From CBDULQ01 sp965368115 (GTDB lineage: Bacteria > Pseudomonadota > Gammaproteobacteria > SZUA-229), in assembly GCA_965368115.1 (NCBI GenBank), contig CBDULQ010000073.1:1-15073 (forward strand): a DNA stretch of 15,073 bases. Direction: 5' to 3'. Positions within the stretch are counted from its first letter, which is position 1, and the number at the start of each line of letters is the position of its first letter. Positions 1 to 5,712 of this stretch are shown piece by piece. The notes beneath the pieces were generated by a model. It was not told the DNA's origin, made no database searches, and was given only the letters and a program-made list of their open reading frames with translations. The translations under genes and the position numbers were made by a program.

Positions 1-409
1 GGAAAATTACCGACTGTTTTTATGATTACAATACAAGGTTTTCGAATTGCGGATAGAAAACGGGGTGTCACAAATTTTTTAAATCGGTTGGATCAAAAAA
101 TATTGCTGAAAATAAGGCGGGTATTTTTTATCGATTGCACATCAATCCATGCATCCCAATATCAGGAAAGCAAATACAAACGTCCAGATGAAGGCAAACT
201 GATAAATAGTGATGCAGGTTAATAAATGACCGGAATATGACAATAACGAACACTGAAAACATATAAAGGTCAATTTTAGAATGCACCAGGCCGTTGTACC
301 GACAACCTGAAATCCGATTTAAACTGAATACGATCTGTTTTTTTATTTTTATGTATTATTTGTTACATTAAACAAAATATTTATTTTCAGTATTACTCAT
401 TCAACGATG
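1..409. other. AT-rich region without a convincing gene
   Basis: This stretch downstream of hemF is clearly richer in A and T than the rest of the window and contains several A or T runs. A 66-codon frame begins at 22 on the plus strand, but it has no ribosome binding site and a basic, low-information product, so I do not call it. A short inverted repeat (GTTGT / ACAAC) lies at 293-306, and an all-AT palindrome lies at 374-387. Neither is followed by the GC stem plus T run of an intrinsic terminator for hemF. The region may hold a promoter for a gene beyond the left edge, but I cannot point to one. Confidence 0.5.
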
Positions 410-1318
410 TTACACCCAGTCCCTCGCCTTCAGGTACTTCTCATACAATTCCGCTTCTGCAGAACCAGGCTCCGGCTTCCAGTCATAACGCCATTTAACC
501 AGTGGCGGCATGGACATGAGAATGGATTCGGTGCGGCCGCCGGACTGCAAGCCGAATAAAGTGCCGCGATCATAAACCAGATTGAATTCCACATAGCGAC
601 CGCGCCGGTATAGCTGAAAATCCCGCTCCCGTTCACCGAAAGCGATATCCTTACGGCGTTGCACAATGGGTTGATAAGCCCTGATATAGTGATCACCAAC
701 ACTCTGCATGAAAGCAAAACTCTTTTCGAAACCCCATTCGTTGAGATCATCGAAAAACAGTCCGCCGATACCGCGCGGTTCATTGCGGTGTTTGAGAAAG
801 AAATACTCGTCGCACCATTTTTTATAACGCGCGTACACATCATCGCCAAACGGTTCGCACGCTTGCCGGGCCGTGCGATGCCAGTGAACGACGTCTTCTT
901 CCCGGGCGTAATAAGGGGTCAGATCGAAACCACCGCCAAACCACCACACCGGATCTTCGCCGGCTTTCTCGGCAACGAAAAAACGCACGTTGGCGTGGGA
1001 CGTCGGTACATGGGGATTGCGCGGATGAATGACCAGCGAAACACCCATCGCCTGGAAACTGCGACCCGCCAGTTCAGGCCGATGCGCGGTGGCGGACGCC
1101 GGCAGGCCGTCGCCGAATACGTGAGAGAAGTTGATACCCGCCTGTTCGAACGCTGCACCTTCACTCAATACACAACTGCGGCCGCCGCCGCCCTGCTCCC
1201 GTTGCCATTCATCGGCGACAAAGGTCTTTTCGCCGTCTTCCTGTTCCAGCGCGGTGCAGATCGATTGTTGTAAATTGAGCAGGTATTGCTTCACCTGATC
1301 CAGGTCGACTTGGCTCAC
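410..1318 (-). CDS. hemF: Aerobic coproporphyrinogen III oxidase HemF
   Basis: HemF carries out the oxygen-dependent decarboxylation of coproporphyrinogen III to protoporphyrinogen IX in the cytoplasm, a late step of heme synthesis. The 302 residues match the usual family length of about 300. Family blocks are visible in order: the VIHPRNPHVPTSHAN block at 96-110, WWFGGGFDLTPYY at 125-137, the DEYFFLKHRNEPRGIGG region at 170-186, and YVEFNLVYDRGTLFGLQSGG at 242-261. The conserved histidines H98, H108, H147 and H177 are all present. The start is GTG at 1316-1318; a GGAG box five bases upstream supports it. The gene lies 124 bases from its upstream neighbour, with a candidate promoter in the gap, so it is probably transcribed alone. 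No intrinsic terminator is evident after it. Confidence 0.97.
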   Translation of the reverse strand: MSQVDLDQVKQYLLNLQQSICTALEQEDGEKTFVADEWQREQGGGGRSCVLSEGAAFEQAGINFSHVFGDGLPASATAHRPELAGRSFQAMGVSLVIHPRNPHVPTSHANVRFFVAEKAGEDPVWWFGGGFDLTPYYAREEDVVHWHRTARQACEPFGDDVYARYKKWCDEYFFLKHRNEPRGIGGLFFDDLNEWGFEKSFAFMQSVGDHYIRAYQPIVQRRKDIAFGERERDFQLYRRGRYVEFNLVYDRGTLFGLQSGGRTESILMSMPPLVKWRYDWKPEPGSAEAELYEKYLKARDWV

Positions 1319-1383
1319 GGTAACTCCATCGGCATTTCAGTTTGATTGTTGATGTCTGCGTCGCCGCAGATTGATAGCGGCAT

Positions 1384-1392
1384 AGTGTACCA
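1384..1392 (-). promoter_or_regulatory. Candidate extended -10 promoter of hemF
   Basis: On the minus strand the sequence TGG-TACACT fits an extended -10 element (TGN followed by a TATAAT-like hexamer). It lies about 66 bases upstream of the hemF GTG start in a 124-base gap. No good -35 hexamer is visible at the normal spacing, which an extended -10 can tolerate. This is a by-eye match only. Confidence 0.3.
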
Positions 1393-1442
1393 CTAAAGCG
1401 AATGAACGCCGGGCTGAGGATCGCGGAGAACGCGAGAACGGT

Positions 1443-2132
1443 TTATTCGGCGGCCGTAGCGGCCGGCGCAGGCGCAGCAGATAGCGGTTGTTGCAGGGTG
1501 GCAAAATCTTTCGGCCGCACATACTGCACCACTTCCTTGGCGTCGTCGCTAAGCACCACGTCCACGCCCAGTTGCGGATACAACCAGTGCACGCCACCGC
1601 TGGCGGTGTCGGTGATTTTTTGCGCCGGCTCACCGAAACGTTTTTCCAGCAGTTCGGCTTCCAGGTTGATCGACGGCAGATAGGTCAGTGCGTAAACCGG
1701 CTGTTGCTTGATGAACTGCAGATCTTCAGCGGCCAGCGTCACCTTACGGGTGCCACTGCCCAGAGTGCTGATGCGCACGCCGCGATCATAAATCGCCTGG
1801 GTCTGGGCTTCGCTCAGATTGAAAGAGGCCACCATCTTGGCTTTGAGGCCGCCGATGAACAGATCGTTGAAATAGGCTTCCACCACGGGAGGCTCGTCCT
1901 TCGGATCGAACAGGGTGGTTTCCGCGCTTTCTTCAAACAGCTGTTCCATCTGTTCCAGCGTGGTACTGCCCAGGTGAACCTGGAACACGCGGGTGGAACC
2001 GTCGGGCAGTACTTCGATCTGCCAGGGAAAACCAATATTGGGGCGATTGCCGTAGTAGGCGGAGGCCAGCAGTGCCAGCACCAGTGCGATTGCACTGAAT
2101 GCCAGCACGCTGAAGAAGACGTGACGGCCCAT
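1443..2132 (-). CDS. Membrane-anchored protein of unknown function
   Basis: I do not recognise a named family. The 229-residue product has one N-terminal hydrophobic segment (about 6-27) followed by a soluble part, so it is probably anchored in the inner membrane with the bulk in the periplasm. Two stretches look alike in style: LGSTTLEQMEQLFEES at about 54-69, and LEAELLEKRFGEPAQ further on, followed by a region ending in VVQYVRPKDF. They recall the short alpha-beta units of BamE/SmpA-like proteins, but this is only a resemblance. The tail is Ala/Pro-rich and ends APAPAATAAE. The ATG is three bases after the stop of the upstream membrane protein, so the two are surely co-transcribed and perhaps work together. 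Function is unknown. Confidence 0.85.
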   Translation of the reverse strand: MGRHVFFSVLAFSAIALVLALLASAYYGNRPNIGFPWQIEVLPDGSTRVFQVHLGSTTLEQMEQLFEESAETTLFDPKDEPPVVEAYFNDLFIGGLKAKMVASFNLSEAQTQAIYDRGVRISTLGSGTRKVTLAAEDLQFIKQQPVYALTYLPSINLEAELLEKRFGEPAQKITDTASGGVHWLYPQLGVDVVLSDDAKEVVQYVRPKDFATLQQPLSAAPAPAATAAE

Positions 2133-2135
2133 GGT

Positions 2136-2654
2136 TTAGTGGGCGGGTTCCTGTTCCAGCGGCTCCAGAGCGCCTTCCGGATAGCGTTCCATGATCCACT
2201 TGGGCAGTTTACCCTGACTGGCCTGGTACAGGGCATCGGATTCCATGATGACCAGCGCCAGCACAGTGAACATACCGAACAGCAGCAGCGGACCACCGAC
2301 AGCCCATTGCTGCGGCCCCATGTCACCACCGGCCATGGCGAACACGGCACCGAAGATCAGGCCGACGGTGCCAAGCATGATCATGAACATACGGTTGCGC
2401 CTGGCGCAGATCTGCCAGTGACCTTTGACATACCAGCTTGCGTTCTTCCTGGCACGCTGGGCGCCGATGATGATGGTGCCCATCAGCAGGATGGAAATGA
2501 TGGGTACGATGACAGCGTATTTAGCCAGCGAGCTGGCGCTGATAATGGCCACGAAGACCAGAATATGATTGAAAATCAGATTGGTCAGAAAAATTTCGTG
2601 AGGAATCTTGGCTTTTTTGGCGTCTTCCGCCGAGATCTCGAAACGCAGGCTCAT
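2136..2654 (-). CDS. Polytopic inner membrane protein of unknown function
   Basis: I do not recognise a family. The 172-residue product begins with about 20 polar residues and shows four likely membrane segments at roughly 26-44, 46-65, 89-108 and 117-137. A basic loop (QRARKNASWYVKGHWQICARRNR, about 66-88) lies between the second and third, which suggests that this loop faces the cytoplasm. The tail from about 139 is polar and acidic and contains KLPKWIMERYPEG. There is no signal peptide and no obvious catalytic motif. It forms a pair with the membrane-anchored gene that follows after three bases. The 47-base gap upstream contains a weak extended -10-like TGGTAATAT at 2689-2697 on the minus strand, so the pair could have its own promoter downstream of the TatD-family gene. 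Confidence 0.85.
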   Translation of the reverse strand: MSLRFEISAEDAKKAKIPHEIFLTNLIFNHILVFVAIISASSLAKYAVIVPIISILLMGTIIIGAQRARKNASWYVKGHWQICARRNRMFMIMLGTVGLIFGAVFAMAGGDMGPQQWAVGGPLLLFGMFTVLALVIMESDALYQASQGKLPKWIMERYPEGALEPLEQEPAH

Positions 2655-2701
2655 ACACTACCCACCACTCAAATTTTAAGGAGCCGGAATATTACCACTT
2701 T

Positions 2702-3481
2702 TTAATGCTCCTGGGGACGAAATAACCGCAGATAGTTGTTACGGCTCAATTCCGCGACCGATTCCAGGCGGCTGCCGCGCACCTCCGCCAGGCATTCGGC
2801 GACGTGCTTCACCCAGGCCGGGTGATTCTGCTTGCCCCGGTGCGGTACCGGCGCCAGGTAGGGCGAATCGGTCTCGATCAGGAAACGATCGTCCGGCACC
2901 TGGCGGGCCACTTCACGCAGTTCGGCGGCGTTTTTGAAGGTGACGATACCGGAAAACGAGATATAGAACCCCAGTTCCAGCGCCTCACGGGCCATCTCCC
3001 AGCTTTCCGTGAAGCAGTGCAGCACACCCCCACACTGCTCCGCGCCCTCCTCTCTGAGGATATCCAGCGTGTCCTGACGGGCATCCCGGGTGTGCACGAT
3101 AATCGGCTTGCCCAGGCGGCGCGCAGCGCGGATATGATCGCGGAAACTGGCCTGCTGCTCGTCACGCGTCTCGGCCGAATAGTAATAGTCCAGCCCGGTC
3201 TCGCCGACCGCCACGACCCGGTCATCCTGGCCCATCTTCACCAGCAGGTCGACGGTTTCACCCTGCTCCGGGGTGTGACAGGGATGCACCCCTACACTCA
3301 GGTCGATATGGGCATAGGGCTCGACCAGCCGCCGCATCGGGCCATAGTCTTCCAGGGTGATGGAAACGCACAGCATACGTTCCACCTGATTGCTGCGGGC
3401 GGCGTCCAGCAGCTGACTGAAATCCTGCTCGAAGTCCTGCAGATCGATGCGATCCAGGTGGCAATGGGAGTCGATGAACAT
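2702..3481 (-). CDS. ycfH: TatD-family metal-dependent deoxyribonuclease/hydrolase (YcfH-like)
   Basis: This is a cytoplasmic TIM-barrel metal hydrolase of the TatD family, whose members act as metal-dependent DNases. The 259 residues are a normal length. The metal-site residues can be read directly: the H6-C-H8 pair in DSHCHLD, E94 in VGETGLDYY, H130 in IIVHTRDA, H155 in LHCFTES and D205 in ETDSPYLAP, which is followed by the family's P-H-RGKQN-P segment. The gene sits downstream of holB and pilZ, the same place as its relatives next to holB in E. coli and Pseudomonas, which supports orthology with YcfH. The true substrate of this subfamily is not settled. A hairpin lies in the 82-base gap between pilZ and this gene. 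The ribosome binding site is weak. Confidence 0.95.
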   Translation of the reverse strand: MFIDSHCHLDRIDLQDFEQDFSQLLDAARSNQVERMLCVSITLEDYGPMRRLVEPYAHIDLSVGVHPCHTPEQGETVDLLVKMGQDDRVVAVGETGLDYYYSAETRDEQQASFRDHIRAARRLGKPIIVHTRDARQDTLDILREEGAEQCGGVLHCFTESWEMAREALELGFYISFSGIVTFKNAAELREVARQVPDDRFLIETDSPYLAPVPHRGKQNHPAWVKHVAECLAEVRGSRLESVAELSRNNYLRLFRPQEH

Positions 3482-3525
3482 GGCTGTTCCGATAATGGTT
3501 ACAACGGGACGGGATTCTAACAGAG

Positions 3526-3552
3526 CGCCGCAGCGGATAAACCACTGCGGCG
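3526..3552 (-). other. GC-rich hairpin between pilZ and the TatD-family gene
   Basis: Perfect 8-base inverted arms, CGCCGCAG at 3526-3533 and CTGCGGCG at 3545-3552, flank an 11-base spacer in which two further pairs are possible. The hairpin starts about 12 bases after the pilZ stop. No T run follows on the minus strand, so it is not a standard intrinsic terminator. It may protect the 3' end of an upstream transcript or cause a partial drop in expression. Confidence 0.45.
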
Positions 3553-3563
3553 ACGAGGAAAGC

Positions 3564-3917
3564 TTACATGGTGTGGGTGATACGGTCCGCTTTCAGCGCA
3601 CCGGCCAGGTAGGTTTCGATCTTGCCGCGGGTCTGACCGTTGTCCTGGGCACCGAACTGGACGCCGATTCCGGCGCTCTTGTTGCCCTGGGCGCCCGGCG
3701 GAGTAATCCAGACGATTTTACCGGCGACCGGCAGACGTTCCTTGTCTTCCATCAGGGTCAGCAGCATAAACACTTCATCACCCAGGTTGTAGGCCTTGTT
3801 GGTGGGAATGAACAACCCGCCATTCCTTACAAATGGCATGTAGGCAGCATAGAGCGCCGCTTTATCCTTGATGGTCAGGGACAGTATGCCCTGGCGAGGT
3901 GCTTTGGGTGCGTTCAT
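3564..3917 (-). CDS. pilZ: Type IV pilus PilZ-domain protein PilZ
   Basis: This 117-residue cytoplasmic protein matches the original PilZ of Pseudomonas and Xanthomonas, which is needed for type IV pilus assembly. The characteristic segments are GILSLTIKDKAALYAAYMPF (10-29), NGGLFIPT (32-39), LGDEVFMLLTL (45-55), LPVAGKIVW (62-70), GIGVQF (83-88) and the terminal THTM. The RxxxR and D/NxSxxG signatures that let other PilZ domains bind cyclic di-GMP are missing, as is known for this branch; it acts instead through protein partners such as the PilB ATPase and FimX (established for Xanthomonas). Its start is four bases after the holB stop, the same arrangement as in Pseudomonas. It implies type IV pili although no other pilus gene is in view. 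Confidence 0.95.
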   Translation of the reverse strand: MNAPKAPRQGILSLTIKDKAALYAAYMPFVRNGGLFIPTNKAYNLGDEVFMLLTLMEDKERLPVAGKIVWITPPGAQGNKSAGIGVQFGAQDNGQTRGKIETYLAGALKADRITHTM

Positions 3918-3921
3918 CGAT

Positions 3922-4890
3922 CTAGGCCCTTGTAATAATGCGTTCCCATGATATTAGCAAATCTTCCCACAACAGTTGGGCATTTAGCGGAATTGCCTGC
4001 ACCCGGCGCAGCCTCACCACTTCATCGAGATAGGCATACAGCGCCGGTAAGGCGATCTGGGCGGCCAGTTGCTCGAGCTGGGCCTGACGATCCAGGTTGA
4101 CCAGCCCGCTACGCACGCCCTGACGCCAGCGAATCAGGTCGCCGATCCAGTCATACAGGGTGCCGAGCAGATGATCCAGCGGCCATTTGGCCAGCGCTTC
4201 TGCAGCACGCGTCGGCGCCGGCCGCTGACGCCCGGGCAGCAGGGCTTCCAGCAGCTGTTTGCGTGGCTCCTGCAGGGCCTCATCCGCCTGCTGCAAAGCC
4301 AGCAACGGCGATCCATGGGCCAGTGCCAGCAACGCCTCCGGCTCGGCACAGCCCTGTGCCTGCAGCCAGCTCAAGGCCTGCTGCGTGTCGGGGCTGTGAA
4401 ACACCATGCTCTGGCAGCGACTGCGGATGGTGATGGGCAGGCGATGGGGTCGGGAGCTGACCAGCAACAGGATGGATCCCTCGGTCGGCTCTTCAAGGGT
4501 CTTCAGCAGGCTGTTGGCGGCGTTCAGGTTCATATTGTCCGCCAGCTGGATCACCGCGACCTTGTGGCCACCCATCTGACTGGTCAACACCAGCGCGCGG
4601 CTCAGCTCGCGTATGTCATCCACCTTGATGGCCTTGTCAGCAGACTCCGGCTCCAGCTGGAGCAGATCAGGATGGGTGCCCGCCTGCATCAGCTTACAGG
4701 CACTGCAGTGACCGCAGGCCTGACCTTCTGCATCCGGTTGCTGGCACAGCAGCGAGCGAGCCAGGGCATCGGCAAAGTCACGTTTGCCCAGCCCGGCCGC
4801 GCCGGATAACAACAGGGCGTGAGACAGGCGCTGGTCCTGCCGCTGCCGTTGCAGCTGTTGCCATTGACGAATTTGCCAGGGATAAATCAT
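3922..4890 (-). CDS. holB: DNA polymerase III subunit delta prime
   Basis: HolB is part of the clamp loader that places the beta clamp on DNA at the replication fork. The 322 residues fit the family (E. coli 334). Visible features in order are a P-loop-like GAAGLGKR at 30-37, a four-cysteine zinc module (C49, C59, C62, C65, with the QACGHCSACKLMQAGTHPD pattern), NSLLKTLEEPTEGS at 126-139, and the SRC motif at 157-159 used by clamp-loader subunits. The C-terminal third is helical. The start at 4888-4890 has no purine-rich ribosome binding site, yet a perfect TATAAT lies only eight bases upstream, so the message may be nearly leaderless. In relatives holB follows tmk directly; here the link is broken by two genes on the opposite strand, so holB must have its own promoter. 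Confidence 0.96.
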   Translation of the reverse strand: MIYPWQIRQWQQLQRQRQDQRLSHALLLSGAAGLGKRDFADALARSLLCQQPDAEGQACGHCSACKLMQAGTHPDLLQLEPESADKAIKVDDIRELSRALVLTSQMGGHKVAVIQLADNMNLNAANSLLKTLEEPTEGSILLLVSSRPHRLPITIRSRCQSMVFHSPDTQQALSWLQAQGCAEPEALLALAHGSPLLALQQADEALQEPRKQLLEALLPGRQRPAPTRAAEALAKWPLDHLLGTLYDWIGDLIRWRQGVRSGLVNLDRQAQLEQLAAQIALPALYAYLDEVVRLRRVQAIPLNAQLLWEDLLISWERIITRA

Positions 4891-4898
4891 GGTCGCTG

Positions 4899-4904
4899 AT
4901 TATA
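4899..4904 (-). promoter_or_regulatory. Candidate -10 box of holB
   Basis: On the minus strand the hexamer is a perfect TATAAT, eight bases before the holB ATG. If used, transcription would start at about 4891-4893, giving a leader of only a few bases. No recognisable -35 hexamer lies 16-18 bases upstream. A 7-base inverted repeat occupies that interval instead. Confidence 0.35.
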
Positions 4905-4926
4905 AGGATTCTGCACGCGGAATCCT
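4905..4926. promoter_or_regulatory. Inverted repeat in divergent holB / sensor-gene region, possible operator
   Basis: Perfect 7-base arms AGGATTC (4905-4911) and GAATCCT (4920-4926) are separated by 8 bases. The repeat sits in the 101-base gap between the divergent holB and solute-binding-protein genes. It abuts the candidate holB -10 and covers its spacer and -35 position. The arm spacing of 15 bases centre to centre would not be unusual for a dimeric regulator. No known operator is recognised. Confidence 0.35.
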
Positions 4927-4960
4927 ATCACCGACTATGCCGGTGTGCGGGACGATCAAC

Positions 4961-4966
4961 TATACT
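4961..4966 (+). promoter_or_regulatory. Candidate -10 box of the sensor operon
   Basis: TATACT lies 25 bases upstream of the ATG at 4992 and would give a start of transcription near 4973 and a short leader. The -35 position (around 4938-4943) is poor, so the promoter may need an activator. A GAGAG ribosome binding site follows at 4980-4984, seven bases before the ATG. Confidence 0.35.
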
Positions 4967-4991
4967 CTGATCAGGGCTTGAGAGAATCATC

Positions 4992-5711
4992 ATGATAAAA
5001 ATGTTGCTCGTACCGGTGCTGAGTCTGGCGCTGGTCATCAACAGCTATGCACAAACGCTTTATATTTCCACCGGATTTACCCCACCGGTGTCGGATTTTT
5101 TTCGACTGGTGCTGGAAGAACTGGACCATCGCCTGACGGATATCGACATCCAGTTCCAGGTCTTGCCGGCTGAACGCTCCCTGTTACTGGTCGACAACGG
5201 CACCAATGACGGTGAATGCTGCCGCATTCCACAATTTGTCCTCAAAACCCACCCCAACCTGGTCCCGGTTACGGAAAGCTTTTACAGCGTGCGTTTCAAC
5301 GTATTCGCGAGGGCCGACTCGGCCCACATCGAACGCTTCGAAGACCTGCGCCCGTTCAGCGTCGGTACCGTGAAAGGCTGGAAAGCCGCGGTGAACAATC
5401 TGCAACGCATCCAGCCCAGTGAGTTGCATATCGTGACTCACCCCAGTCAGCTGTTTCGTATGCTCAATGACCGTCGCATCGACTATGCGGTAATGGGTTA
5501 TATGAGTGGCATGCACAGTATTCGTCAACTGGGCTTCGACCAGCTACAGGTCCAGCAACCACCGCTTGTGGAGAAGCCCCTTTACCTGTTGCTGGCGGAC
5601 AAACACCGACCGCTGATTCCACTGATCAGCGACACCATCAAGGCCATGCTGGACGATGGCAGTATCCAGCGCATTCATGAACGGATCATGCGCACACCGC
5701 GGACCGATTAA
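4992..5711 (+). CDS. Periplasmic solute-binding-like protein (SBP_bac_3 type), probable sensor partner
   Basis: The 239-residue product begins with a clear type I signal peptide (basic start, hydrophobic core, SYA at 18-20 before Q21), so it should be secreted to the periplasm. The mature part has the two-lobe layout of family 3 solute-binding proteins: LYISTGFTPPVSDFF near the start, the LPAERSLLLVDNGTNDGE segment at 58-75, VGTVKGWKAAV at 124-134, and RRIDYAVMGY at 161-170. There is no lipobox and no transporter gene nearby, which argues against import and for ligand sensing with the histidine kinase that starts one base after its stop. Two adjacent cysteines, C76 and C77, are its only cysteines. 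The ligand cannot be told from sequence. Confidence 0.85.
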   Translation: MIKMLLVPVLSLALVINSYAQTLYISTGFTPPVSDFFRLVLEELDHRLTDIDIQFQVLPAERSLLLVDNGTNDGECCRIPQFVLKTHPNLVPVTESFYSVRFNVFARADSAHIERFEDLRPFSVGTVKGWKAAVNNLQRIQPSELHIVTHPSQLFRMLNDRRIDYAVMGYMSGMHSIRQLGFDQLQVQQPPLVEKPLYLLLADKHRPLIPLISDTIKAMLDDGSIQRIHERIMRTPRTD

Positions 5712-5712
5712 G

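Noticed and set aside
22..222. 66-codon frame on the plus strand in the AT-rich left end
   Set aside because: No ribosome binding site, basic and featureless product, and chance frames are common in non-coding DNA.
374..387. AT-only palindrome as terminator of hemF
   Set aside because: The stem has no G or C pairs and would not be stable enough.
1488..2705. 405-codon frame antisense to the two membrane-protein genes and the 3' end of the TatD-family gene
   Set aside because: It spans gene boundaries of the opposite strand and its product is His/Gln-rich, typical of the complement of real genes. The minus-strand frames carry membrane segments and linked starts and stops.
5656..5712. ATG start for the histidine kinase inside the upstream gene
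   Set aside because: It would add 19 polar residues and a 56-base overlap; the family-like KHLRSRISPKLVLY start fits the TTG at 5713. It remains possible.
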